From: Streptomyces sp. NBC_00341
GTDB taxonomy: Bacteria; Actinomycetota; Actinomycetes; Streptomycetales; Streptomycetaceae
Direction of reading: 5' to 3'
DNA length: 64,000 nt
Assembly (NCBI RefSeq): GCF_041435055.1
Contig: NZ_CP108002.1
Span: 4,960,001-5,024,000, forward strand
In this document: piece after piece, positions 32,064-40,424 of the stretch
Layout of the letters: each line of letters opens with the position of its first letter
Position numbering within the stretch: the first letter of the stretch is position 1
Notes under the pieces: model-generated
Databases searched by the model: none
What the model was told of the DNA's origin: nothing
What the model saw: only the letters and a program-made list of their open reading frames with translations
Program-made: the position numbers and the translations under genes

Positions 32064-33101
32064 ATGGCCGGGAACAACGGCGCGAGCACACCCGAGGACG
32101 ACGACCCGTTCGGCTACCTCTACGAGGACGGGCGGGCGGCCGGCGCGCAGCCGCCCGGTCAGGGTGGGCAGGGGGGCTACGGCTATCCGGGTCCCGCCGC
32201 GCAGCGCGGCGTGCCGCGTACCTCGTACAACCAGGTGCGTACCGTCGGTGAGCGCCAGTACGGGCAGCAGGTGCCGCAGCAGGGGGCCTACGGCTACCCG
32301 CCGCAGGCGCAGAACAACGCCCAGTACGGGCAGCAGCAGGGCCAGTACGCACAGCCGCAGGGCCAGTACGGGCAGCCGAACGCGCAGTACGCGGCCCCGG
32401 AGACGTACCCCGGCGCCCCGACCTCGCAGGTCCCGCACCAGGGCGGCCGGGGCAACGGCGGCGGTCCCGGCAAGGGCGGTCCCAACACCAAGGGCCTGCT
32501 GATCGGTGCGATCGCGGTCGTCGCGGTCGTGCTCATCGGCATCGGCGCCGCCCTGATGACGGGCGACGGCGACAAGGACAAGAAGAACGACGACGCGGCG
32601 TCCTCCTCCTCCGGCGTGGCCGGTGAGGTCGAGGAGTCGCCGAAGCCGCAGCAGTCCAAGAGCTCCGAGGCGCCTCCGGAGCTCCCGAAGCAGGACGCGG
32701 TGTCGCTCAAGCTCGGCGGCACGGCGGCCGTGGAGAAGAGCGTCAAGGGCGCCGAGGGCCCCGGCGGCGCCTATGTTTCCGGTTTCAACGCGGTCGGATC
32801 CTCCGTGACGTGGCAGGCCGCGATGGAGAAGGCCGGTGCGTACCGTCTGACGGTGCGCTACGCGATCCCCGGCAAGGACGCCAACGCAACGTTGACGGTC
32901 AACGGGAAGCCGAACTCGCAGCCGATCGGGCTCAAGGACTTCGTCCATTCCTCGGACCCGAACTGGGAGAAGAACTGGCAGACCACCTGGGCGCCCGTCG
33001 ACCTCGTCAAGGGTGAGAACGAGATCAGCATTTCGTGCCAGGACGGCAACCAGTGCGACGTGATCCTGGATTGGCTGGAGGTCACGCCGGCGAATGGTTA
33101 G
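32064..33101 (+). CDS. Membrane-anchored protein with C-terminal CBM6/35-like domain
   Basis: 345 residues. Cytoplasmic Gln/Tyr/Gly/Pro-rich N-terminus with repeated QYGQ-type units (about 1-140), one transmembrane helix (about 144-166), acidic Ser-rich linker, and an external beta-sandwich resembling carbohydrate-binding modules (GGAYVSGFNAVGSSVTW, YRLTVRYAIPG, NEISISC). Type II topology. Two external cysteines (SCQDGNQC) probably pair. ATG of MAGNNG follows GGAG; an ATG at 32043 is less likely. Confidence 0.8.
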   Translation: MAGNNGASTPEDDDPFGYLYEDGRAAGAQPPGQGGQGGYGYPGPAAQRGVPRTSYNQVRTVGERQYGQQVPQQGAYGYPPQAQNNAQYGQQQGQYAQPQGQYGQPNAQYAAPETYPGAPTSQVPHQGGRGNGGGPGKGGPNTKGLLIGAIAVVAVVLIGIGAALMTGDGDKDKKNDDAASSSSGVAGEVEESPKPQQSKSSEAPPELPKQDAVSLKLGGTAAVEKSVKGAEGPGGAYVSGFNAVGSSVTWQAAMEKAGAYRLTVRYAIPGKDANATLTVNGKPNSQPIGLKDFVHSSDPNWEKNWQTTWAPVDLVKGENEISISCQDGNQCDVILDWLEVTPANG

Positions 33102-33122
33102 CCCATGACGGGCGAACCGCTT

Positions 33123-33158
33123 GTGGCCTCTCCTGGGTCCGAACCCGGGAGAGGCCAC
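33123..33158. terminator. Bidirectional terminator between convergent genes
   Basis: GTGGCCTCTCC pairs with GGAGAGGCCAC, with an inner GGGT/ACCC, giving a stem of about 15 bp. ATTTGTATGTTT follows on the plus strand, a U-rich tail rare in this genome. It ends the CBM gene and probably the aldolase transcript from the other side. Confidence 0.85.
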
Positions 33159-33195
33159 ATTTGTATGTTTCGAGCTGAGTGACCTGCGTGGCTGC

Positions 33196-34047
33196 TCAGC
33201 CCATCAGGGCCAGGAAGCCGGCGACCGTCGCGGCCATCGCCTCGCGGCCCGGCGCGATGTACTTGCGCGGGTCGACGCCCGTGGTGTTCTCGGCGAGGTA
33301 GGACCGTACGGCCCCGGTGAACGCGGTGTTCAGCGCCGTGCCCACGTTGATCTTGACCATGCCGGAGGCGGCGACGGCCTGGCGGATCTCTTCGTCCGGG
33401 ACGCCGCTGGAGCCGTGCAGCACCAGCGGGACGGGGACGGCGTCGCGCAGCCGGCCGATCAGCTCGTGGTCCAGGGCGGCGGTGCGCTCGGTCATGGCGT
33501 GCGAGGAGCCCACCGCGACGGCCAGCGCGTCGACACCGGTCGCGGCGACGTAGGCGGCGGCCTCCGCCGGGTCGGTGCGGACGCCGGGGGCGTGGGCGTC
33601 GAGGGGGGCCTCGCCCTCCTTGCCGCCGACCTTGCCGAGCTCGGCCTCGATCCAGATGCCACGCTCGTGGCCCCAGGCGACGGCTTCCGCGGTGGTCCGC
33701 ACGTTCTCCGCGTACGTCAGCTTGGAGGCGTCGAACATGACGGAGCCGAAGCCCTCGTCGTGCGCCTGGTGCAGCAGCTCCACGGACTCGACGTGGTCGA
33801 GGTGGAGGGCGAGCGGGACGGCGGAGGTGCGGGCGACGGCGGCGGCGGCCGCCGCGATGGCGGAGAGCCGGCCGCCGTGGAACTTCACGGCGTTCTCGGA
33901 GATCTGGAGGATGGCGGGGGCCCCGGCCCGCTCCGCGCCGGTGGCGATGGCCTCCGCGTGTTCCAGGGTGATGACGTTGAAGGCGGCGATCCCGCGTCCC
34001 TGGGCCTGGGCGGCGGAGACGAGTTCACCGGTACTGACGAGCGGCAT
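33196..34047 (-). CDS. Class II ketose-bisphosphate aldolase (tagatose-1,6-bisphosphate type)
   Basis: 283 residues, the short GatY/KbaY/AgaY-like branch. Zinc and substrate residues visible: HLDHVES, EAELGKVGGKEG, AVGSSHAM, LVLHGSSGVPDEEI, KINVGTALNTAF. Cleaves a ketose 1,6-bisphosphate to DHAP and glyceraldehyde 3-phosphate. Last gene of the amino-sugar run, 76 bp after the PfkB kinase, whose substrate would be its own substrate's precursor. Confidence 0.88.
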   Translation of the reverse strand: MPLVSTGELVSAAQAQGRGIAAFNVITLEHAEAIATGAERAGAPAILQISENAVKFHGGRLSAIAAAAAAVARTSAVPLALHLDHVESVELLHQAHDEGFGSVMFDASKLTYAENVRTTAEAVAWGHERGIWIEAELGKVGGKEGEAPLDAHAPGVRTDPAEAAAYVAATGVDALAVAVGSSHAMTERTAALDHELIGRLRDAVPVPLVLHGSSGVPDEEIRQAVAASGMVKINVGTALNTAFTGAVRSYLAENTTGVDPRKYIAPGREAMAATVAGFLALMG

Positions 34048-34123
34048 TGCTGACCTCTGTTGATTCCTCGGGCCCGGTGGGGGCCCGTGAGGGGCCCGGT
34101 GGGGTCCGGTCTGGGCGCGGCGC

Positions 34124-35068
34124 TCAGGCCGCTCCGTCTGCGTGTTCCTCGATGGCGACGCGCGGCAGCAGCTCCTCGTAGGCCGCGCGGTCGAAGTCAC
34201 CCGCGGTGGGGGCCAGCACGGTCGCCGTCGACAGTGCCACCGCCCGTCGCAGCCGGTCCGGCCAGCTCAGGCCCTCGACGAGGGAGGAGAGCAGTCCGGC
34301 CACCGCGGAGTCGCCGGCCCCGGTCGGGTTGCCCTTGACCGCGGCCGGCGGGGACGCCCGCCAGCTGCCGTCGGGGGTGACCGCCAGCATGCCGTCCGGG
34401 CCCAGTGAGGCGATCACCGTGTGCGCGCCGCGGCGGCGGGCGTCGCGGGTGGCGCGGGCGGGTTCGCGGGAGCCGGTGAGCTGGGCGAGCTCGTCGGCGT
34501 TCGGCTTGATGAGGTCGGGGCGGGCGGCGATGCCCCGGCGCAGCGGTTCGCCGCTGGTGTCCAGGAGGACCGGGACGCCGGCGGCGCGGGCCGGCCGGAT
34601 CAGTTCGGCGTAGGCGCCGACGTGGATGCCGGGGGGCAGGCTGCCGCACAGGGCGACCGCGTCGGCGCCGGTGAGCAGCTTCTCGTAACTGCGGAGGAAG
34701 GTGGTCCACTCGTCGGCGGTGACGTGCGGGCCCGGTTCGTTGAACTGGGTGGTGTCGCCGGTGGTCCCGTCGACGACGGCCAGGGTGCGGCGGGTGTCGC
34801 CGGCCACCGGGACGAGCGCGTCGGTGAGGCTCGCCCGGCCGGCCGGGAGGTCCGCGAGCAGTTGCCGCAGTACGGAGCCGGTGGCGCCGCCCGCGAAGCC
34901 GGTGACGACGCTGTCGTGGCCGAGGGCGGTGAGGACCCGGGCGACGTTGATGCCCTTGCCGCCGGGCCGCTCGGAGAGATCGGTGACCCGGTGGCTGGCG
35001 TGCGGGACGAGGGCGGGAACGCCGTACGTCAGGTCGAGTGCCGTGTTCAGCGTGACCGTGAGGATCAC
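34124..35068 (-). CDS. PfkB-family 1-phosphofructokinase / tagatose-6-phosphate kinase
   Basis: 314 residues. PfkB fold: GGKGINVARVL substrate loop, LCGSLPPG, KPNADELAQLTG and the anion-hole/base motif NPTGAGDSAVAGL. Phosphorylates fructose-1-P or tagatose-6-P. Adjacent aldolase and amino-sugar genes favour tagatose-6-P, but fructose metabolism is possible. Separated from nagA by 157 bp, which holds two copies of TACGTTCTGT and may be a second promoter. Confidence 0.87.
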   Translation of the reverse strand: MILTVTLNTALDLTYGVPALVPHASHRVTDLSERPGGKGINVARVLTALGHDSVVTGFAGGATGSVLRQLLADLPAGRASLTDALVPVAGDTRRTLAVVDGTTGDTTQFNEPGPHVTADEWTTFLRSYEKLLTGADAVALCGSLPPGIHVGAYAELIRPARAAGVPVLLDTSGEPLRRGIAARPDLIKPNADELAQLTGSREPARATRDARRRGAHTVIASLGPDGMLAVTPDGSWRASPPAAVKGNPTGAGDSAVAGLLSSLVEGLSWPDRLRRAVALSTATVLAPTAGDFDRAAYEELLPRVAIEEHADGAA

Positions 35069-35225
35069 CTCGGCCGCCCCCTCGATACGTTCTGTGCGCG
35101 GATGCCGTTGCGGAACCCGCTGTTCCTGGTTGTTTCGCGGACGATCATGCCAAAGAGCCGGCGGCGGGCCCAGACCCGGGGGACAACCGCCGTCTCTTCG
35201 TTACGTTCTGTCCTGGGGTCTGTCG

Positions 35226-36386
35226 TCAGACCGCCACGGGCACCGGCTGGACGACCCACTCGCCCTTGCGCATGACGCCCTTGAGCGCGAAGTCGGCGTC
35301 CAGGACGACCAGGTCGGCGTCCTTGCCCGGTTCCAGCGAGCCGACCCGGTCGTATACGCCGAGCAGCCGGGCCGGGTTGGCGGAGATCGACTGGACCACG
35401 TCACCGACCGGGATGCGGTCGACGGTCACGGCCCGGTGGAAGGCGGTGTCCAGGGTGAGGGTGGAGCCGGCGATGGAGTTGCCCTCGACGAGCCGGGCGA
35501 CGCCGTCCTTGACCTCGACGGCGAGCGGGCCCAGCTGGTACTGGCCGTCACCGAACCCGGCCGCGTCCATGGCGTCGGTGATCAGGGCGACGCGGTGGGC
35601 GCCCGCGTGGTGGTAGGCCAGCTGCAGGGCGGCGGGGTGCAGGTGCGTGCCGTCGTTGATCAGCTCGACCGTGATCCGCTCGTCCTCCAGGAGGGCGGCG
35701 ATCGGGCCGGGCGCGCGGTGGCCCAGGGGCGGCATCGCGTTGAAGAGGTGCGTGGCGACGGTGGCGCCCGCGTCGATCGCCTCGACGGTCTGCTCGTACG
35801 TGGCGTCGGTGTGCCCGATCGCGGCGATGACGCCGTGCTCGGCGAGCAGCCGTACGGACTCGATGCCGCCGGGCAGTTCGGTGGCGAGCGTGAACATCTT
35901 CGCGGTGCCCCGGGCGGCGTCCATCAGCTTGCGGACCTCGGCCGGGTCCGGGTGGCGCAGCAGGCCCTCGCTGTGCGCGCCCTTGCGGCACGGCGAGATG
36001 AAGGGGCCCTCGAAGTGGATGCCGGCCAGCTCGCCCTGCTCGACGAGCTCGGAGAGGATGCCGGCCCGTCCGGCGAGGAAGTCCATCTCGCCGGTGACGG
36101 TGGAGGCGACCAGGGTGGTGGTGCCGTGCTCGCGGTGGGTGCGGACGCCGGTGAGGACGTCCTCCACGGTGCCGGAGGTGAAGGAGCCGCCGCCGCCGCC
36201 GTGGTTGTGCATGTCCACGAAGCCGGGGACGATCCAGTGGCCGGACAGGTCGAGGCTCGGCGCGTCCGGTGCCGGGCCGTCGGCGATGCGGGTGCCTTCG
36301 ATGACCACCCTGCCGTTCTCGACGGTGCCGGTGGGGAGTACCACCCGGGCACCTGCGAGAACTGTGCTGTCTGCGCGTCCGGCCAT
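35226..36386 (-). CDS. nagA: N-acetylglucosamine(galactosamine)-6-phosphate deacetylase
   Basis: 386 residues. Amidohydrolase with metal site DMHNHG, HFEGPFISPCRKGAHS, ATHLFNAMPP, INDGTHLHP, and the catalytic Asp in LITDAM. Removes acetate from GlcNAc-6-P (or GalNAc-6-P). Its ATG overlaps the stop of the upstream kinase (TGATG), showing tight coupling. Confidence 0.93.
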   Translation of the reverse strand: MAGRADSTVLAGARVVLPTGTVENGRVVIEGTRIADGPAPDAPSLDLSGHWIVPGFVDMHNHGGGGGSFTSGTVEDVLTGVRTHREHGTTTLVASTVTGEMDFLAGRAGILSELVEQGELAGIHFEGPFISPCRKGAHSEGLLRHPDPAEVRKLMDAARGTAKMFTLATELPGGIESVRLLAEHGVIAAIGHTDATYEQTVEAIDAGATVATHLFNAMPPLGHRAPGPIAALLEDERITVELINDGTHLHPAALQLAYHHAGAHRVALITDAMDAAGFGDGQYQLGPLAVEVKDGVARLVEGNSIAGSTLTLDTAFHRAVTVDRIPVGDVVQSISANPARLLGVYDRVGSLEPGKDADLVVLDADFALKGVMRKGEWVVQPVPVAV

Positions 36387-37318
36387 CAGGCGGATACCTC
36401 CGTGGAGAGAAGATCCCAGGCGAGCAGCCCTGCGCCCAGGCATCCGGCGGTGTCCCCGAGAGCCGCGGGGACGATGTGGGGCAGCTTCTGGAACGTGACG
36501 CGTTCCTCGACGGCCGCACGGAGTGGTGTGAACAAGGTTTCCCCCGCCTCGGCGAGACCGCCACCGATGATGAGCGTGCGGGGGTCCAGCAGGGTGAGCG
36601 CGGTGACGAGCCCGGCGGCGAGGGCGTCCACGGCGTCGTGCCAGACCGCGAGGGCCGCCGGGTCGCCCGACTCCACGGCCTTGGCGCAGTCCGCCGCGTC
36701 GGCCTTCGGGTCGCCGGACGCGGCGGCCCAGGCGCGGCTGACGGCGGCCGCCGAGGCGAGCGTCTCCAGGCAGCCGCGCTGGCCGCAGCTGCAGTCCGGG
36801 CCGTCCGGGCGGATCACGATGTGGCCGATCTCGCCGGCCGAGCCGTGGGCGCCGGCCTCGATGGAGCCGGCGATGCCGATGGCCCCGGCGATCCCGGTGC
36901 CCAGCGGGATGAAGACGAAGCGGTCGGCGCCCCGGCCCGCCCCGATCCGGCCCTCCGCGAGTCCGCCGGTCCTGACGTCGTGGCCGAGGGCGACCGGGAC
37001 GCCGCCGAGCCGCTCACCGAGCAGCCGGCGCATGGGGACGTCGCTCCAGCCCAGGTTGGCGGAGTAGAGCGCGACGCCGTTCTCGGCGTCGACGATGCCG
37101 GGTACGGCGACACCGGCGGCGAGAGCGCTCTCGCCGAAGTGCTCCTCGCCGTACACGCGCAGATCCGCCGCGAAGGTGAGGATCGACTCCACGACCGCGT
37201 CGGGTCCGCGCTCTCTGCCGGTCGCGCGCCGTGCCTCGTAGAGCAGGGCGCCATCGGCCCCGACCAGTGCGGCCTTCATTCCGGTGCCGCCCACATCGAG
37301 GGCGATGACGTGTTTCAC
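36386..37318 (-). CDS. nagK: ROK-family N-acetylhexosamine kinase
   Basis: 310 residues. ATP loop DVGGTGMKAALV, catalytic GHDVRTGGLAEG, ROK zinc finger EIGHIV..CSCGQRGCLE, and a C-terminal GGGLAEAG. Phosphorylates free GlcNAc (or GalNAc) at O6. First gene of the nagKA operon, with a DasR-type site about 30 bp upstream; DasR represses nagKA in Streptomyces and is released by amino-sugar phosphates. Confidence 0.92.
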   Translation of the reverse strand: MKHVIALDVGGTGMKAALVGADGALLYEARRATGRERGPDAVVESILTFAADLRVYGEEHFGESALAAGVAVPGIVDAENGVALYSANLGWSDVPMRRLLGERLGGVPVALGHDVRTGGLAEGRIGAGRGADRFVFIPLGTGIAGAIGIAGSIEAGAHGSAGEIGHIVIRPDGPDCSCGQRGCLETLASAAAVSRAWAAASGDPKADAADCAKAVESGDPAALAVWHDAVDALAAGLVTALTLLDPRTLIIGGGLAEAGETLFTPLRAAVEERVTFQKLPHIVPAALGDTAGCLGAGLLAWDLLSTEVSA

Positions 37319-37346
37319 GGGAAACAGTTTCGCCCGACGGACCCCA

Positions 37347-37362
37347 AAAGGTCTAGTCCACT
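37347..37362 (-). promoter_or_regulatory. DasR responsive element (dre) for nagKA
   Basis: AGTGGACTAGACCTTT on the minus strand, 12 of 16 bases like the dre consensus AGTGGTCTAGACCACT as remembered. It lies 29 bp before the nagK start. Confidence 0.8.
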
Positions 37363-37442
37363 ATCGCTGTTTGTTGCGCATCCATACAAAATCGGCCCGC
37401 AACCGCGCGGCAATCCGCCGTGAACGCGCCCCGCGTGCGCCC

Positions 37443-38351
37443 TCAGCCCGGCAGGATCACGCTGCGCGACAGATTGCGCGGGTGGTCCGGGTCGTAGCCC
37501 TTCGACTCCGCGAGCGCCACCGCCAGCCGCTGGGCCCGGATCAGATCGGCCATCGGGTCGGCGGCGGTGCGCGCCACGAGCGTCCCGCCGACCCCCGCGA
37601 CCTCGCCCGCCAGCCCCTCTGGCAGGGCGCCGAACACCCAGGCCACCCGGTTGGGGCCGGTGATCGCGATCGGGCCGTGCCGGTACTCCATCGCCGGGTA
37701 GGACTCCGTCCAGGCGCCCGCCGCCTCGCGCATCTTCAGCCCGGCCTCCTGCGCCAGCCCGTAGGTCCAGCCGCGCCCCAGGAACGTCCACTGCTCGGCC
37801 GAGACCACCGCCTCGTCCAGCGGCTCCGTCACCGCCAGCTCCGCGTCCACGGCGGCCTCGGCCACCGTCTTCACGCCCGCCGGGAGCGGCCCGGACGCTT
37901 CGAGGCCGGCCCGCAGGAAGGCGAGCGCGGTGGTGGCGAACCGGGTCTGCACGACCGACTCCTCGTCGGCCCAGTCCAGGACCGCCACCGTGTCGGCGGC
38001 GTCCATCACCGGTGTCTTGGGGTCGGCGGTCAGCGCGACCGTCGGCGTCTTCCCGCGCAGCTCGGCCAGGAGCGCCAGCACCTCGCTCGTGGTGCCGGAG
38101 CGGGTGATGGCCACGACCCGGTCGTAGGACCGCCCGGCCGGGAACTCCGAGGAGGCGTACGCGTCCGTCTCGCCCTGCCCGGCCGCCTCGCGCAGCGCGG
38201 CGTAGGCGATGGCCATGAACCAGGAGGTGCCGCAGCCGGTGACGGCGACCCGCTCGCCCGGACGCGGCAGCCCCTCGGCCACCGCGCCCGCCTCTGCGGC
38301 ACGCCGCCAGCAGCTGGGCTGGGTGGCAATTTCTGATGCGGTACGGGACAT
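37443..38351 (-). CDS. SIS-domain sugar isomerase/deaminase (AgaS/GlmS-like)
   Basis: 302 residues with two SIS domains: VAVTGCGTSWFMAI, AITRSGTTSEVL, MEYRHGPIA. This is the isomerase half of glucosamine-6-P synthase without the glutaminase domain, the organisation of AgaS-type amino-sugar-6-P deaminase/isomerases. Own dre site 33 bp upstream, so it is coregulated with nagKA. Confidence 0.87.
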   Translation of the reverse strand: MSRTASEIATQPSCWRRAAEAGAVAEGLPRPGERVAVTGCGTSWFMAIAYAALREAAGQGETDAYASSEFPAGRSYDRVVAITRSGTTSEVLALLAELRGKTPTVALTADPKTPVMDAADTVAVLDWADEESVVQTRFATTALAFLRAGLEASGPLPAGVKTVAEAAVDAELAVTEPLDEAVVSAEQWTFLGRGWTYGLAQEAGLKMREAAGAWTESYPAMEYRHGPIAITGPNRVAWVFGALPEGLAGEVAGVGGTLVARTAADPMADLIRAQRLAVALAESKGYDPDHPRNLSRSVILPG

Positions 38352-38383
38352 GCGGTACGGCTCCTCGCGGGGTGGGCGCGTAT

Positions 38384-38399
38384 AAAGGTCTGGACCATT
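38384..38399 (-). promoter_or_regulatory. DasR responsive element for the SIS gene
   Basis: AATGGTCCAGACCTTT on the minus strand, 12 of 16 like the dre consensus, with the same right half ACCTTT as the nagKA site. Confidence 0.78.
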
Positions 38400-38589
38400 A
38401 GGGCTGTCGGAGGGTTAAGGGCCTTGTGCCGGGCCCCGGTTGACCGAGACCTACTTAGCAGTCACTCCGCGTCCCGTGCAATGCTGCTGCGTTGCCGAAG
38501 CGATACCGGGGTGGTGTAGACCTCCTCGGAGACGGTGGGGCAAAATCGCAGCTCATCCGGAGTGCCCCACGCCGACGTGGGTGGAGCGG

Positions 38590-39885
38590 ATGGCGCGATC
38601 GACAAGGACGGACTGGGCTGTGCAGCGGCGTTACTTGGGACTGACGGCGGCTGTCGCCGCCTTGGGGATGACGGTGGCGCTGTCGGGCTGCGGCGGCGGG
38701 AGTGGCGGGGGAGACGTCACGCTGAAGCTGGTCGCGGCCGATTACGGCACCGGCGAGGCGAACAAGTCGGACAAGTACTGGGACGGTGTCGCCCGGAGCT
38801 TCGAGGCGTCCCACCCCGGCATCAAGGTCGACGTGACCGTCCTGCCGTGGACGGACATCGACCGCAAGGTCGCGGAGATGGTGAAGGCCGGAAAGGCCCC
38901 CGACATCGCGCAGATCGGCGCGTACGCGGACTACGCCAAGGCCGGGAAGCTCTACTCCGCCGACCAGATGCTCAGCGTCCGCACCCAGGCCAACTTCCTG
39001 CCGGTCCTCGCGGACGCGGGCCGGGTCAGCCAGATCCAGTACGGGCTGCCGTTCGTGGCCAGCACCCGGCTGCTCTTCTACAACAAGAAGCTCTTCGGCC
39101 AGGCCGGCCTCGACGCCCCGAAGACCTGGAGCGACATCGCGGGTGACGCCGCCGCGCTCAAGCAGCGCGGCGTGAAGTTCCCGTTCGCGCTGCCGCTGGG
39201 CCAGGAGGAGTCCCAGGCCGAGACGCTGATGTGGCTGCTCAGCGGCGGCGGTGGCTACACCGACGACGTCGGCTCGTACAACATCGACTCCGAAGAGAAC
39301 ATCAAGACGTTCGACTGGCTGAAGTCGAACCTCGTCGACAAGGGCCTCGTCGGCCCCGTCGCCCCCGGCAAGCTCAACCGGGCGAAGGCCTTCGCGGCGT
39401 TCACCGACGGCGACGTCGGCATGCTCAACGGCCATCCGACGCTGATGCAGGAGGCCCAGAAGAAGGGCGTGGACGTCGGCATGGTGCCGCTGCCCGGTAT
39501 CACCGGGCCGAGCACCAGCTCGATGGGCGTCGCCGACTGGATCATGGGGTTCAAGCAGAACGGTCACCGCGTCGAGACGGGCAAGTTCTTCGACTTCATG
39601 TTCAGCGACAAGAACGTCATCGACTTCGCGGACACCTACGACATGCTGCCGGTCACCGACAGCGCCTCGGCCGCGATGGAGGCCGACCCCAAGTACAAGC
39701 CGCTGTACAAGTTCCTGGACGCGCTGCCGAACGCGCAGCTCTACCCGTTCGGGAAGACGTCCTGGGCCCAGGCCAGCGAGTCGATCAAGAAGAACATCGG
39801 TGAGGCGGTCGAGCCGGGCGCGAAGCCCGAGAGCGTACTGGGGCGCATAGCGCAGGAGTCCACGGCGGCGGAGAGCGCGGAGTAG
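38590..39885 (+). CDS. Sugar ABC transporter substrate-binding lipoprotein (orphan)
   Basis: 431 residues. Signal peptide with lipobox ALSGC (Cys34), then a class-1 extracellular solute-binding fold (VTLKLVAADYG, FEASHPGIKVDVTVLPW, DIAQIGAYADYA, PFVASTRLLFYNKKLF). No permease or ATPase genes adjoin it, so it must use components encoded elsewhere, for example MsiK. Position beside the DasR-controlled genes suggests an amino-sugar or oligosaccharide ligand. ATG at GGAG with short spacing; upstream GTG 38581 possible. Confidence 0.88.
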   Translation: MARSTRTDWAVQRRYLGLTAAVAALGMTVALSGCGGGSGGGDVTLKLVAADYGTGEANKSDKYWDGVARSFEASHPGIKVDVTVLPWTDIDRKVAEMVKAGKAPDIAQIGAYADYAKAGKLYSADQMLSVRTQANFLPVLADAGRVSQIQYGLPFVASTRLLFYNKKLFGQAGLDAPKTWSDIAGDAAALKQRGVKFPFALPLGQEESQAETLMWLLSGGGGYTDDVGSYNIDSEENIKTFDWLKSNLVDKGLVGPVAPGKLNRAKAFAAFTDGDVGMLNGHPTLMQEAQKKGVDVGMVPLPGITGPSTSSMGVADWIMGFKQNGHRVETGKFFDFMFSDKNVIDFADTYDMLPVTDSASAAMEADPKYKPLYKFLDALPNAQLYPFGKTSWAQASESIKKNIGEAVEPGAKPESVLGRIAQESTAAESAE

Positions 39886-39931
39886 CGGGCGGCGGTCCGC
39901 AGGTCACGGCCCGCGCAATATATTGGCTGAT

Positions 39932-40204
39932 ATGACCGCCCTCCCCCCGGACACCCCCGACGAGCCCGCCCCGCCCGCTGCCGGCCTCTCGGACCGGGAC
40001 CGCGCGGTGCTGGCGGTCGAGCGGCAGTCGTGGGCCGGGCCAGGGGCGAAGGAGCGGGCGATCCGGGAGCGGCTCGGCATCTCCCCGACCCGCTACTACC
40101 AACTGCTGAACGCCCTGCTGGACGACCGGCGGGCGCTGGAGGCCGACCCGGTCACGGTGAACCGGCTGCGGCGGGTGCGAGAGGCTCGGCGGGGGCGGCG
40201 GTGA
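39932..40204 (+). CDS. DUF3263 family protein
   Basis: 90 residues, predicted helix-turn-helix: LSDRDRAVLAVERQSWAGPGAKERAIRERLGISPTRYYQLLNALLD (residues about 20-65) then a basic tail. Small actinobacterial family, likely DNA-binding. ATG chosen over a TTG three codons earlier. The TATATT run just upstream may be a -10. Confidence 0.85.
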   Translation: MTALPPDTPDEPAPPAAGLSDRDRAVLAVERQSWAGPGAKERAIRERLGISPTRYYQLLNALLDDRRALEADPVTVNRLRRVREARRGRR

Positions 40205-40235
40205 GGGCCGGGGGCGGCCGGCCACGGAAGCGCGG

Positions 40236-40386
40236 CAGCACCCGGGGGCTCCGCCCCCGCACCCCCGCGCCTCAATCGCCGGCGGGGCTTGATCTGCCGG
40301 CCTCTTCGAGTGGCAGCACCGGGGCGGTCGGCCGTTTCCAGCCCCTCCGGCGATTGAGGAGCGGGGTGCGGGGCAGAGCCCCGGTC
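40236..40386. repeat. Streptomyces-type intergenic palindromic repeat
   Basis: CCTCAATCGCCGG (40270-40282) and CCGGCGATTGAGG (40347-40359) form a perfect inverted repeat. It is flanked by GGGGGCTCCGCCCCC and GGGGCAGAGCCCC, which give further stems. This composition is typical of the REP-like sequences scattered between Streptomyces genes. It occupies the 220-bp gap before otsB and may also act as terminator for the DUF3263 gene. Confidence 0.75.
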
Positions 40387-40424
40387 GGCCCCGCGCGCAG
40401 GCCACCGCCTATAGGCTCGGGCGC

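Noticed and set aside
40236..40386. CRISPR array or attachment site
   Set aside because: Only one inverted pair and no regularly spaced direct repeats. Composition matches ordinary Streptomyces intergenic palindromes.
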